NCBI GenBank assembly: GCA_024277285.1
Contig: JAJRVM010000219.1
Span: forward strand, 1 to 17,322
DNA length: 17,322 nucleotides
Direction: 5' to 3'
DNA from: Planctomycetota bacterium
Lineage (GTDB): Bacteria > Planctomycetota > Planctomycetia > Pirellulales > Pirellulaceae
Below are positions 6,307-14,413 of the stretch, piece after piece. The notes under the pieces are model-generated. The model was not told the DNA's origin and searched no databases. It saw nothing but the letters and a program-made list of their open reading frames with translations. How positions within the stretch are numbered: the stretch's first letter is position 1; each line of letters starts with the position of its first letter. Made by a program: the position numbers and the translations under genes.

Positions 6307-7458
6307 ATGTCTAACACTGCTATGACCCTCGCCAGCGTCTTGTTTTTTATGAGCAGTATCATGGTGCCAGATGCACTAGGGGATGGGCCACTTCGGAGTG
6401 GGCCGAGCCAACAGGGCAGCGGCCAGCACGCGCGACGCGGCCGTTCGCCAATCAACTTGAACGTTCGGCCCGGCTCACCACAACACGGCTCACCACAACA
6501 CGGCTCATCACAACACGGCTCATCACAACACAGCTCAGCCGGCCATTCTCTAGGACGACATGGGCATGGCGGGCATTTGGGGCATGGTTCATTGAGCCTT
6601 TATGTGGGCGCCGCTCCTCTCTACGCGCCGTTGTGGGGTTACGGTGGCTATTACCCGGCGTGGAACTATTCTTCGTGGGGGCCGACCGGCATTTATTACG
6701 CTCCATGGAATGGCCAGCTGGAGTATTACTTACCGCCAAGTTACATGCCGGCCGAGCTTAACTATGGCCCTCAGGCGCTGAATCGCTTCTTAGGCGTGCC
6801 CCGGCCGCCTCTGGCTGCCGCACCGGTCGTGCGCGGTGTTCCCGGTGCGGGCGGTGTTCCCGGTGCGGGCGGTGTTCCTGTTGCGGGGCCGGCACCGGTT
6901 GCCGATGCGTTTGATGCCGATGCGATCAGAGCGGCGCCACTGTCGAGCAAGCTGCGCAAGAGTAATGCTGGGGCGCGGGATCGTGCTCGACGGTTCCTTA
7001 CGTTTGGTGACGCGCTGTTTCGGAAGCAACGGTTTCACGAGGCTGCGCAACGTTATCGGTCGGCGATCGAAACGGCTCCGGATATGGCTGAGGCCTACTA
7101 CCGGCAGGGATTTGCGTTGGCAGCTGTCAAGCAGTATCGGCTGGCAACTAAGGCGTTACGGATTGCGGTTGAGTTGGAGCCCGACTTGTTACGAGCCGGC
7201 ACACTTCTGAGTACGCTGTACGGTGACAACCACATTGCCAAAGACGGGCATTTAGAGCGTTTGGCCGACAAGGCACTGGCCAATCCCCGTAACGGAGATT
7301 ACTTGTTCCTGGTCGGGGCGTTTCTGTATGCCAATGGGGAAGCGGATCGGGCGCTCAAGTTCTTGCGCCGGGCGTTCGAGTTGGCTAAACCGGAAGGAAC
7401 GTTCCTGCTGCCACTATTGGCACCACTCACGGCCGACGATGCCGAATTGGATACTTGA
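6307..7458 (+). CDS. Secreted TPR-repeat protein with Gly/Tyr-rich and QHGS-repeat segments
   Basis: The 383-residue product starts with a likely signal peptide (hydrophobic core at about 6-21, candidate cleavage after ALG at 25). Next come a disordered basic segment, a QHGSP/QHGSS repeat (59-76), a His/Gly-rich stretch (80-94), an aromatic Gly/Tyr/Trp/Pro-rich section (100-163), a Gly-Val-Pro repeat (177-193), and then tetratricopeptide repeats at about 226-259, 260-293 and 331-362 (AEAYYRQGFALAAVKQYRLA is the clearest). TPRs mediate protein binding; the aromatic low-complexity part suggests a cell-surface or periplasmic scaffold. Proteins with this order, signal peptide then WGYGGYY-type linker then TPRs, occur widely in planctomycetes without known function. 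I start at ATG 6307 because AAGGAAG precedes it by eight bases; the frame is open 14 codons upstream, but that would spoil the signal peptide. It is the last plus-strand gene and converges on the next one. Confidence 0.85.
   Translation: MSNTAMTLASVLFFMSSIMVPDALGDGPLRSGPSQQGSGQHARRGRSPINLNVRPGSPQHGSPQHGSSQHGSSQHSSAGHSLGRHGHGGHLGHGSLSLYVGAAPLYAPLWGYGGYYPAWNYSSWGPTGIYYAPWNGQLEYYLPPSYMPAELNYGPQALNRFLGVPRPPLAAAPVVRGVPGAGGVPGAGGVPVAGPAPVADAFDADAIRAAPLSSKLRKSNAGARDRARRFLTFGDALFRKQRFHEAAQRYRSAIETAPDMAEAYYRQGFALAAVKQYRLATKALRIAVELEPDLLRAGTLLSTLYGDNHIAKDGHLERLADKALANPRNGDYLFLVGAFLYANGEADRALKFLRRAFELAKPEGTFLLPLLAPLTADDAELDT
6471..6530. repeat. 15-bp tandem repeat, four copies
   Basis: CGGCTCACCACAACA occurs twice, followed by two copies of CGGCTCATCACAACA. 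It encodes the five-residue unit GSPQH/GSSQH in the TPR protein. The pairing of variants (two C, then two T) suggests duplication of single units after the substitution arose. Confidence 0.95.
6835..6888. repeat. 18-bp tandem repeat, two exact copies and one diverged
   Basis: GGTGTTCCCGGTGCGGGC at 6835-6852 and 6853-6870, then GGTGTTCCTGTTGCGGGG. It encodes GVPGAG units in the linker of the TPR protein. Confidence 0.95.
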
Positions 7459-7537
7459 TCTGTCGCCGCTGGACGGAACAGGAGCGTTCGCGAACCAGTA
7501 GTAGGTCGAGAAGAGAGCGCAAGGCCGATCTGTCACT

Positions 7538-8284
7538 TCACGCGGCTCGCTTGGTGTCGCCAAGATGCTCGGCAAGGACGTCGATCTGATCGCGGAGATC
7601 GGCGAGCAGTACATCGGTGCTGGCGCCTTCGGCTAGATGGCGATAGAACGGTTGCTCGTCCGACTCGGATTGTTGCAGCTGTTTCCACTCGTCACGCAAT
7701 TGTCGCACTTGATCGTCCATTGCATGCAGCGCGACAAACGTTGCACGGTTGCTGTTCCCAACGGCATCAAGTTGGCCAATGACCACGGCCAAGACGGCCA
7801 TTTGTCCGCCCAGCACCATGGGCAAACCGATTTGCCACAACTGCGGTCGTTGTTGCATCAACGACAGGACAATCAAAGCGGCGCCACATACGAACACTCC
7901 CAATCCCAGGGCCAGTACGATCCAAGGCAGCGGTGAATTGGGCTTGTCCGAGTGGTCTTCGGTCGTCGTGCGAGGGGATTTTTTGGGGCGGGTGTGGCCA
8001 CGCCGTTGCGCCGCGCTCGGACGCGTTTTCCGTTCGTGCAACAGGCGTATCGGTTCGAGATCCGCAGTGACGTTGCGTACCAACCGCTCGGCTTCTTGAA
8101 TGGTTTCAGCGAACTCCCAGTCTTCCAATTCGATGAAATCGGGCAAGTCCTCGAAAGGAACGCTCGGCGCATCTACGCACGCTGGGCGCGTCAGTCTTTG
8201 GCCGCAGCGGGCACAGCATGCCCGCGAATCATTCGCTGAAGCGGCTACTCCTGGAACATCTTGCTGACAAGCTGCACACCACAT
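7538..8284 (-). CDS. Zinc-ribbon, two-TM protein of unknown function
   Basis: The 248-residue protein has an N-terminal zinc ribbon made by C3-x2-C6 and C24-x2-C27 (MWCAACQQDVPG... CCARCGQ). An acidic stretch follows (PFEDLPDFIELEDWEF, about 43-58), then an amphipathic helix, a basic linker (about 85-105, KTRP...RPKKSPR), two close TM segments at about 119-142 and 150-171, and a C-terminal coiled coil (about 187-242, VRQLRDEWKQLQQ and LLADLRDQIDVLAEHL). I recall proteins with this start and layout as conserved in Pirellulales-type planctomycetes, with no assigned function. The ribbon, the linker and the coiled coil probably face the cytoplasm, joined by a membrane hairpin. It converges with the TPR gene, 79 bases between stops; a GTTCGCGAAC palindrome at 7486-7495 lies between them. 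The reading frame is certain; function unknown. Confidence 0.85.
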   Translation of the reverse strand: MWCAACQQDVPGVAASANDSRACCARCGQRLTRPACVDAPSVPFEDLPDFIELEDWEFAETIQEAERLVRNVTADLEPIRLLHERKTRPSAAQRRGHTRPKKSPRTTTEDHSDKPNSPLPWIVLALGLGVFVCGAALIVLSLMQQRPQLWQIGLPMVLGGQMAVLAVVIGQLDAVGNSNRATFVALHAMDDQVRQLRDEWKQLQQSESDEQPFYRHLAEGASTDVLLADLRDQIDVLAEHLGDTKRAA

Positions 8285-8717
8285 ACGCTCGCGCCAATTC
8301 CTTCAAGAATACGATCAGGCCCATTTCTGCACGAAACCTCATCTCTACTATCGGGAATCGCGCGGGGCTGACTGCACCGTTTCCGGCAAACTTAACATGC
8401 CGTCGAGGTAAGATGCGAAGCCTGCGCCCTTGTGGCGGTTCGTGGGGAGAGCGTCCCGGAGTGGCACTGGCCAGTTCCTTACGCCGTCGTTTTATATCGG
8501 TTTTTCGTTCCAGTCCCGAAGGGACGTTCCTAAACCAGTCCATGGGTGGAGCTGGCGTGAGCGCAGCGATCGCCGCGTAACCCTGGGTCATGAAAAACAT
8601 CACCGCCAAACCCCGCAGGGGGACCTGGCTGTTCTCCTTGGAGGGCAAAGAAAATGACGGGCAAAAAAAAGTGTGATGCCAGCCATATTTCTGCGTGCTT
8701 GCGCGATAAGTGAAACG
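8285..8717. other. Intergenic region holding a REP-like palindromic repeat
   Basis: These 433 bases lie between two minus-strand genes. The best structured part is 8511-8620 (listed separately). Frames here, such as 8229-8648 on the minus strand, overlap the neighbouring gene or the repeat and do not look like proteins. No promoter could be assigned to the zinc-ribbon gene. Confidence 0.5.
8511..8620. repeat. REP-like repeat with GTCCC-GAA-GGGAC hairpin
   Basis: The hairpin GTCCC (8513-8517), GAA, GGGAC (8521-8525) is followed by CCATGGGTGGAGCT, GCGCAGCGATCGCCGCG and ACCCTGGGTCATG. The blocks CAGTCCCGAAGGGACG and CCNNGGGTGGAGCT resemble a palindromic intergenic repeat that I recall from many planctomycete genomes. 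This is recognition by memory; only one copy lies in the window. Confidence 0.5.
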
Positions 8718-9347
8718 CTATCGCAGGCGGGCGCGTTGGAGCAGGATGCAGTAGAAGTGGATTGTCAGGACCACCACGGCCATGAGGCCGGCATAGCGGT
8801 GGATGTCCAACAGGATGTGCAGCCCATCGGTGCCGAAGATAGGCAGCATGCTCAGTAGTATCGTCAGGATGACGGTCAGGCTGCTGAGCAGAAACAGCCA
8901 AAACATCAGTTTGGGGATCCAGAAGAACCGTGTCGCATAGGTCTCTTCATCGTTTGCCGAACCACTTCCAAAACGGCAGGGGCCAGCCCAATTGATAGCC
9001 AGCAATGGGAGCAGTGCGACCAAGGCACCGGCGCCAAACATATGCGCGAACAGCCACCAGCCACGCATCGATCCGAACCGCAAGATCGTAAAGAATGCCG
9101 TGAATCCCAAAGTGGCAACACTTACCAATGCTCCCAGGTAGACCAGTCGTTCCCACAGATTCAGACGCCGCCGTGGCCTGGTCGCGCGCCCGCCGATCAG
9201 CGCCAACACGAGATGCAGAACAATCACGCCGGCAGTAACGGCCAACACAATCGCCACAATGCTCGGAAACGCCTTGCCTGGATGCTGGAGAAGATCCAGG
9301 AGTTGGGCGTTCAGATCCAATGGGTTGGAGTTCAGGTCGGCAAACAT
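8718..9347 (-). CDS. Cytochrome b-type membrane protein
   Basis: The 209-residue protein has five likely TM segments (about 29-52, 68-90, 98-119, 146-170, 186-205). Histidines in or next to them, H45, H102, H177, H183 and H197, can supply axial ligands for b-type hemes, as in small diheme cytochromes b of the formate dehydrogenase gamma or b561 type. LLDIHRYAGLMAVVVLTIHFY is the most typical stretch. It would pass electrons between the quinone pool and the heptaheme cytochrome c encoded 63 bases upstream in the same direction. ATG 9347 has a GGAG seven bases before it (9355-9358 on the plus strand); a TTG at 9398 is in frame but less likely. The C-terminus is basic, putting it inside. Heme ligation and partner are inferred from sequence and context. 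Confidence 0.75.
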   Translation of the reverse strand: MFADLNSNPLDLNAQLLDLLQHPGKAFPSIVAIVLAVTAGVIVLHLVLALIGGRATRPRRRLNLWERLVYLGALVSVATLGFTAFFTILRFGSMRGWWLFAHMFGAGALVALLPLLAINWAGPCRFGSGSANDEETYATRFFWIPKLMFWLFLLSSLTVILTILLSMLPIFGTDGLHILLDIHRYAGLMAVVVLTIHFYCILLQRARLR

Positions 9348-9410
9348 CGAACGGCTCCGGACGAATCTCAAAAAAACAAATAAGGAGGCACGTCTCAAAC
9401 GTGGGGAGGG

Positions 9411-11663
9411 CTAACTGCGTCGGAAGAGTCCGAAGACCCCATTAACTCCCAGGAAAACGAACGACAGCAGAATCACTGCGACGACACCGGCCGACACGAA
9501 ACCGAACCATTTGAATGCGGTTCGGCCTTTGAACGAGAGGTTCCAGGCGTCGATTTGAGTGCGATCGAATCCGGCCAGTTCCGCCATTTGTTCGGTCGGG
9601 GGATCGGGATCAATGGCGGGCCCGAGTGCGGTTACTTTCCCGTCGAAAATCGGCGCGCCGAGCGTGTGGCATTCAAAGCAATTGGTCGCGCCGCTTGACC
9701 ATCGCGCTGGCCGCACATCGTGGGCAAGCCTCCACGCATAGGGCTCGGTTGCCTTGTTCGCAAACACCTCGACTTTGTCGTCTGCTCCCAGTCGATAGAC
9801 CCGGCCACCGGCCACATACACAGGCTCGGCTCCTTCGGTCTTGATCAGTTTCTTGAGCTCCTTGAGCGCGGCGCTCAGCTTTTCGCGAAAGCCCTCGACG
9901 GCCTTGGTGGCTTTGAGTTCATCCAGCTTGGCTTTTTCATCCGGCGCCAATTCGTTGATCGGTACTTTTGCGCGATCTTCACCCAGCAGTGATACCTTGT
10001 CGGCACTCTTGAGTGTCACTTTGCCGAGCGTTTCGGTGAACGTCGCGTTGCGACGAACGCGTAGTTTGCGACGCAGCGTATCTTGCACCGCATTGGGGTG
10101 AAGCGGCGTAATCTGCTCGCCTTTGATCTCACCCCAGAATGCTGGCCACACCATGCGATGCGGATAGAGTACACCGTCGGTGCGCAACATAACGGGCGCC
10201 ACCATGGCGGGTTCCGTGGAGACGTCCAGATGATGTGTGGGTAACCCCAATGCGTGCGCCATGGCGGTTTGGACCTGCAACGCCTGTTCGGTGGGGCGAG
10301 GGCCCGAGTGGCATGTGGTGCAGGAGAGCCGTTCCAAGTGCAATGGCGGCAAGCCTTTGTGCAACGGCTTCGGGGCGCCAAGGCGCCCACCCGTGACATG
10401 GCCGGTTTCGGTTTCTTCGCCCAAGTGACAGCCGCGACAGGAGAGCGTCACCACGCTCAAGCCGCGCGCGTGCTCTTCCCCCTCAAAACCGCGTACTGTG
10501 TGATGCGCGATCCCGTTCCGGTGGCAGTCGGTGCAGAGCATGCCGGCACGCAAGTGGACATCTTCGTCGTGAGTCCAATCGGGTACCGCTCCCGTTCTGG
10601 CAACGCGCGTCGTGTGGCAATAGTAGCAGACGTCGTTCGACGGTTTGCGCGTGACATCGAAGAAGATCTTTTTCTGAGCATTGATGCGTACGGGCCGATA
10701 AGTTGTCTTGGGCAGAACAGGCCCCGTCGGTTTGGCGGCATCCGCATCGGTGGCGTCGTCTTCTTGGGGCCCGTCTTCTTTAGGCTCGTCTTCTTTTGAA
10801 TCCGTTTCCTGGCCGTCCTCTTCTTTCGCGTCGGTGCTTTCGGACTTGGGCGGAGGGTCTTTCAGTTTGGAAACATCGCCGTCAATATCGGCAATTCCCA
10901 AAGCGGCTGATGGTGCCCAAGCAAAATTCTGTTTTGAGATCTGCTCCCACCATGTCTCGGGGCTGTAGGCGCGCTGCCGGGCGTGACACATCATGCAGTC
11001 GATGGGCAATTCTCCGGCGAGTTGCCAACGTCCGTTATCAACCGGGGTTCCTATCACACGTTGTTGGGCGTCGTCTTGCGCCGGCTGTTGCTCGGCCGAT
11101 TCCTGGTCGCGTGCGGAAATCTCTTCCGTCGGGTCGCTTTCGTCCGCATCATCGTCCTGCTCGTCATCTGCTGACGATTCGGTTGATGGAGCTCCCGGGC
11201 CACCGCCCGGCATTTGACGTCCGAACTTCAGCGTGAAATCCCAGGCACTGATCCCGAGGTTGCGCGGGTCGTAGGTGCCGGGCCAGCCACGATACGAGAG
11301 TGGAATCTGTGTGCCGGTACGCGTATCTGTCCAAATCCAGGGCTCGCCCGGTCTGCCAGGATTGGCCAGTTTCGCCATGGCATTGAAATGGTGTCCATGT
11401 GTGATCGCGTCGTAATCGTGACATCGACCGCACGTATGAACGGGCGAATAGGGTGCTGCATCTGGAGCGGTCGGATCAATACGTGCCCCTTCGGCGTCGT
11501 ACAGATCGATCCAATGCACGTACTGGCTACGACTGTGCGTCATCGCAAATCGTGATTCCTCGCCACGTGCCGTTGAACTCCAGCAACGCAGTCCTGAACT
11601 CCAGCAACACAGTCCCAGCAGCAACATGCCTGTGACGCCGACGCCAAGCGATCGCCAAGCCAT
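9411..11663 (-). CDS. Heptaheme cytochrome c, membrane-anchored
   Basis: The 750-residue protein contains seven CxxCH heme c sites: 78-82 (CGRCH), 223-227 (CMMCH), 346-350 (CYYCH), 377-381 (CTDCH), 409-413 (CRGCH), 448-452 (CTTCH) and 662-666 (CFECH). A hydrophobic export signal covers about 5-22 and a C-terminal TM anchor about 721-741, followed by FRRS inside, so the heme domain is exported. Two strongly acidic, disordered insertions sit between hemes 1 and 2 (about 162-200) and hemes 2 and 3 (about 273-309). A charged helical segment at 565-612 separates the six-heme part from the seventh. It most likely exchanges electrons with the cytochrome b encoded next. ATG 11663 has GGAG eight bases upstream; an in-frame ATG at 11735 would place 24 residues before the signal. 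Donor, acceptor and pathway are unknown. Confidence 0.88.
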   Translation of the reverse strand: MAWRSLGVGVTGMLLLGLCCWSSGLRCWSSTARGEESRFAMTHSRSQYVHWIDLYDAEGARIDPTAPDAAPYSPVHTCGRCHDYDAITHGHHFNAMAKLANPGRPGEPWIWTDTRTGTQIPLSYRGWPGTYDPRNLGISAWDFTLKFGRQMPGGGPGAPSTESSADDEQDDDADESDPTEEISARDQESAEQQPAQDDAQQRVIGTPVDNGRWQLAGELPIDCMMCHARQRAYSPETWWEQISKQNFAWAPSAALGIADIDGDVSKLKDPPPKSESTDAKEEDGQETDSKEDEPKEDGPQEDDATDADAAKPTGPVLPKTTYRPVRINAQKKIFFDVTRKPSNDVCYYCHTTRVARTGAVPDWTHDEDVHLRAGMLCTDCHRNGIAHHTVRGFEGEEHARGLSVVTLSCRGCHLGEETETGHVTGGRLGAPKPLHKGLPPLHLERLSCTTCHSGPRPTEQALQVQTAMAHALGLPTHHLDVSTEPAMVAPVMLRTDGVLYPHRMVWPAFWGEIKGEQITPLHPNAVQDTLRRKLRVRRNATFTETLGKVTLKSADKVSLLGEDRAKVPINELAPDEKAKLDELKATKAVEGFREKLSAALKELKKLIKTEGAEPVYVAGGRVYRLGADDKVEVFANKATEPYAWRLAHDVRPARWSSGATNCFECHTLGAPIFDGKVTALGPAIDPDPPTEQMAELAGFDRTQIDAWNLSFKGRTAFKWFGFVSAGVVAVILLSFVFLGVNGVFGLFRRS
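11574..11615. repeat. 21-bp tandem duplication in the cytochrome c export signal
   Basis: Two 21-bp units beginning TGAACTCCAGCAAC differ at one base. In the protein this repeats seven residues around CWSS, just after the signal's hydrophobic core (LCCWSSG-LRCWSST). Confidence 0.9.
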
Positions 11664-11991
11664 CAGTGCATCTCCAAAAAAGTGAAAAAACAGGTGTGAA
11701 TTTCCGCGGAAAGAGACGTCCTCAACCAGTTGCATACAGATGCCGGGCCGGGCCGTCTTGTGCGTCCCACCGTAGGTTCAACGACCATGCTGTGATGACG
11801 CGGTGGAGTCGACGCCGCAGCGCCGACAGGCTGTTGAGTACGGTTTTCTGACCAAGCCGTGGGTCCCGAAGAAGCAGTCGCTAGAGCACTCACCAGAACC
11901 GTGATTGTACGAACTGCGCGCGCGTTTGTCACGCAGTGGCACCGCCGGGACGGTCGGAAATCGGCGACGATCGTTGAATCACCGTGCGCAA
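11664..11991. other. Intergenic region upstream of the cytochrome c gene
   Basis: A 328-base space between two minus-strand genes. On the minus strand a frame of 89 codons (GTG 11932 to TGA 11663) has a signal-peptide-like start and its stop overlaps the cytochrome c start as TGATG, but its second half looks non-coding; see findings. No hairpin terminator or clear promoter was found. Confidence 0.4.
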
Positions 11992-13002
11992 TCAGTTCGT
12001 TGGCGTACGCATTGCACTACGGACGGCGTTAAGCACGCGAAGCTGCACAGCTTCAAACGGTCCGGCAAGCGTTGCGCCCGCAGCAGCCTTGTGCCCGCCG
12101 CCGTCAAAACTCGCGGCCAAGCGGCTGCAATCAACGGTGCCACGACTGCGGAAGCTAACTTTGACTGTGCCGACGGGCTGTTCCGTCAGCAATACGGCCA
12201 CTTCGGTGCCGGCGATGGACAATGCCATGTTCACGAAGTCCTCTGTTTCGCTTGGTAGGGCTCCGGTTTCGGCAAAGTCCTCGGCCAAAATGTGCGAATG
12301 TGCGAGCCGTCCGTCGATTTCCGTGACAATACGCGACAGAACGATGCCACGCAGCTTCACGCGGCTCATCGAATCGCGTTCATAGAGCTGCTGGAAAATC
12401 ACGGCGGGAGACGCGCCGGCGGCTACCAGTTCAGCAATCACGTGGTAAGTGCTGCTGGTGGTCGATGGGAATCGAAACCAACCGGTGTCGGTGGCGATCG
12501 CGGCGAAGAGGGCTGAGGCCATTTCACTTGTGATCGGCACGTTGAAGAAGCTGGCTGCCTCGAACACCAGTCGACCCGTCGCCTCGGCTTGTTCGTTCTT
12601 CAAGATCAATGCGGGAATCTCGCCCTCGCTGGCGTGGTGATCGATGACGACGATCTTGGCCGTCGATTGGCGAATAACATCGGCCATATCGCCAAGTTGA
12701 CGCCAAGCGGCCGTGTCGAGCACCATGATGATGTCACATTGGTCGATTTCCGTCGCGTTCACGTCGCGGCCCAGAACGTCGATACGTTGGTCTGGGTCGA
12801 CGAACGCAAGTCGTGGCGGAGTGGCATCGGCATTGATGATGCGTACGTCCTTGCCCAAGGCACGCAAGAGCGCCGCCATGCCCAACTCGCTTCCCAACGC
12901 ATCGCAATCGGGGCGCACATGGCTCGTGAGCACGATTTGCTGAGCACCGTCAAGCAGTTGCTGCAGCGGCGTCCAGTTGATCGGTTGTTGCGAATCAGTC
13001 AT
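11992..13002 (-). CDS. nrnA: DHH/DHHA1 phosphoesterase, NrnA-type oligoribonuclease/pAp phosphatase
   Basis: The 336-residue protein has the DHH motifs in order: H28-x3-D32-x-D34 (SHVRPDCDALGSE), D96 in IIMVLDTA, D121-H122-H123 (VVIDHH), and a later acidic motif in ATDTGWFRFPST. Its C-terminal DHHA1 domain ends with GGGHKAAAG at about 301-309. These residues bind two Mn2+ ions. NrnA proteins degrade very short RNA oligonucleotides from the 3' end and dephosphorylate 3'-phosphoadenosine 5'-phosphate, so it ends RNA turnover and supports sulfur assimilation. ATG 13002 begins the usual N-terminus (TDSQQPINW then a helix); AGGGAG at 13015-13020 is about 12 bases upstream. The frame is open a further 30 codons, but those residues are unlike the family. 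The family is certain; substrate preference cannot be read. Confidence 0.92.
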   Translation of the reverse strand: MTDSQQPINWTPLQQLLDGAQQIVLTSHVRPDCDALGSELGMAALLRALGKDVRIINADATPPRLAFVDPDQRIDVLGRDVNATEIDQCDIIMVLDTAAWRQLGDMADVIRQSTAKIVVIDHHASEGEIPALILKNEQAEATGRLVFEAASFFNVPITSEMASALFAAIATDTGWFRFPSTTSSTYHVIAELVAAGASPAVIFQQLYERDSMSRVKLRGIVLSRIVTEIDGRLAHSHILAEDFAETGALPSETEDFVNMALSIAGTEVAVLLTEQPVGTVKVSFRSRGTVDCSRLAASFDGGGHKAAAGATLAGPFEAVQLRVLNAVRSAMRTPTN

Positions 13003-13262
13003 GGCTAACGGAAGCTCCCTGTTTTGTCGCGTTTGTGCTCGGTACGTGTCACAAAACGACTGGCAGACGCAGCCAAGACCGAACCACTTCACAAGTCTAC
13101 CAAAATCGGGTCATGGAGTCTGGGGGGGACAAAACGCGTTGCCGTTCGCGGTAGCGCCGCCGCCTGCAGTAGGTTCAGGAGGGGAGGACCGCTGATGAAC
13201 GCGGATAAGCGCTAATGAAAACGCCCTTCGCCGGGCTCGCCCCGGTCTGGCGGTCCGAATGT
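13003..13262. other. Intergenic region with a Planctomycetes-type CCGCTGAT/AACGCGGAT repeat
   Basis: A 260-base space between nrnA and ribF. At about 13188-13218, CCGCTGATGAACGCGG and ATAAGCGCTAATG form a block rich in inverted and direct half-sites (CGCTGAT, CGCTAAT, ATAAGCG). I recall similar blocks as scattered intergenic repeats. A G run lies at about 13122-13128. No gene seen. Confidence 0.35.
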
Positions 13263-14225
13263 TCAGGAATCAACCGACTGTTGTACGGAGCTGATGTCGA
13301 TCACCAACTGACGTTGCAGGGCGGCGACATTTTCAAAGGGTCGAATATCACGGAGCCGGTCCAGGAAATCAAGTTCCAGCAGACGCCCGTACAACGTTTG
13401 CCGGCAACCGATCAGGTGGGCCTCCAGTTTCACAACGTTTTCTCCAAACGTCGGATTCGCGCCAATATTGACGGCGGCTGCATACGTGGTCCCATCGACG
13501 TACGCTCGGCCCGCGTAGACACCTAGCGGTGGCAAGACCATGCCGACCGGATCAATATTGGCCGTTGGGAAACCAATCTTCGTACCACGGCCTGCGCCGC
13601 GCACGACGTGACCGTGAATTCGATAGGGGTTGGTCAGCAACGTGTCGGCCGTGTGCACATCTCCTGCTTGAATCAGCTCGCGAATCCAGCTGCTCGACAC
13701 ATATCGATCCGCGACTTTCACAGGCTGGACTATTTCCAATTCGATATTGTTTGCGTGGCATAGTCTGCGGAGGTCGGCAATGGAACCGGCGCGATCGCGG
13801 CCGAAGAAAAAATTGGGGCCTTCCACCAGCGCACGCGTTTGAAGCTGTTCACAGATGATTCGTCGAAAAAACGCTTCGGGTGTCAGCGACAAGACCGTCC
13901 GGTCGGTCGGGAACGCAATGATTGCGTCGGCGCCCAACTCGGTCAGAAGCTCCGCCTTGCGCTCTATCCAAGTCAGTGCGGGCGGCACGGCCTCGGGGTA
14001 GAGCAATTGGGCCGGGTGGGGGTCAAACGTAAAGACGATCGCCGGTCCACCGACTGCGCGAGCTTGTTGGACCAGGCGTTCCATCAGTACGGCGTGCCCG
14101 CGATGGACTCCGTCAAAGTTGCCAATTGTCAGAGCGCCGCGTACCAGAGGCGTGGGCAGATCGTTTAGGTTTCGGATCAACTTCACCGCGGTAACCGACT
14201 CGATCTCAAAAGGATTTGACGACAT
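13263..14225 (-). CDS. ribF: Bifunctional riboflavin kinase/FAD synthetase
   Basis: The 320-residue protein has the N-terminal FMN adenylyltransferase domain with GNFDGVHRGH at 35-44 (the HxGH-type nucleotide-binding motif), FTFDPHP at 65-71, the segment around EGPNFFFGRDRAGS (135-148) and SSSWIR at 177-182. The C-terminal riboflavin kinase domain (about 196-315) has GxxxGRGTKIGFPTANI at 210-224, LGVYAG at 234-239, NIGANPTF at 253-260 and the catalytic-region EAHL at 268-271. It phosphorylates riboflavin to FMN with ATP and adenylates FMN to FAD. Length is normal and all key motifs are present. ATG 14225 gives MSSNPFE; an in-frame start at 14234 is possible. It is followed by an nnrD-type gene upstream in the same direction (188-base gap), so cotranscription is possible. 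No FMN riboswitch fold was seen. Confidence 0.95.
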   Translation of the reverse strand: MSSNPFEIESVTAVKLIRNLNDLPTPLVRGALTIGNFDGVHRGHAVLMERLVQQARAVGGPAIVFTFDPHPAQLLYPEAVPPALTWIERKAELLTELGADAIIAFPTDRTVLSLTPEAFFRRIICEQLQTRALVEGPNFFFGRDRAGSIADLRRLCHANNIELEIVQPVKVADRYVSSSWIRELIQAGDVHTADTLLTNPYRIHGHVVRGAGRGTKIGFPTANIDPVGMVLPPLGVYAGRAYVDGTTYAAAVNIGANPTFGENVVKLEAHLIGCRQTLYGRLLELDFLDRLRDIRPFENVAALQRQLVIDISSVQQSVDS

Positions 14226-14413
14226 ATGGCGCAAGGACGAACTACCAGCACGACATTATGAATGCGGGTCGCCGATGGATCAAGCTGGCAACGCAGCGGA
14301 GCCGCTGCGCGACGCCGAATCTACCGGTCTCAAGGTGTCAAGTGTGAGTCCCGCAAGCGTGTTGGTTGGTCGTGAAGCTTGCCGATGCGGTGCGGATCCA
14401 GCATCGCGAACAG

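Noticed and set aside
10254..10799. 181-codon plus-strand frame within the cytochrome c gene
   Set aside because: The minus strand encodes heme motifs at the same place; the plus frame is a mirror of them.
13093..14234. Possible FMN riboswitch ahead of ribF
   Set aside because: The space upstream of ribF (14226-14413) shows none of the conserved RFN blocks.
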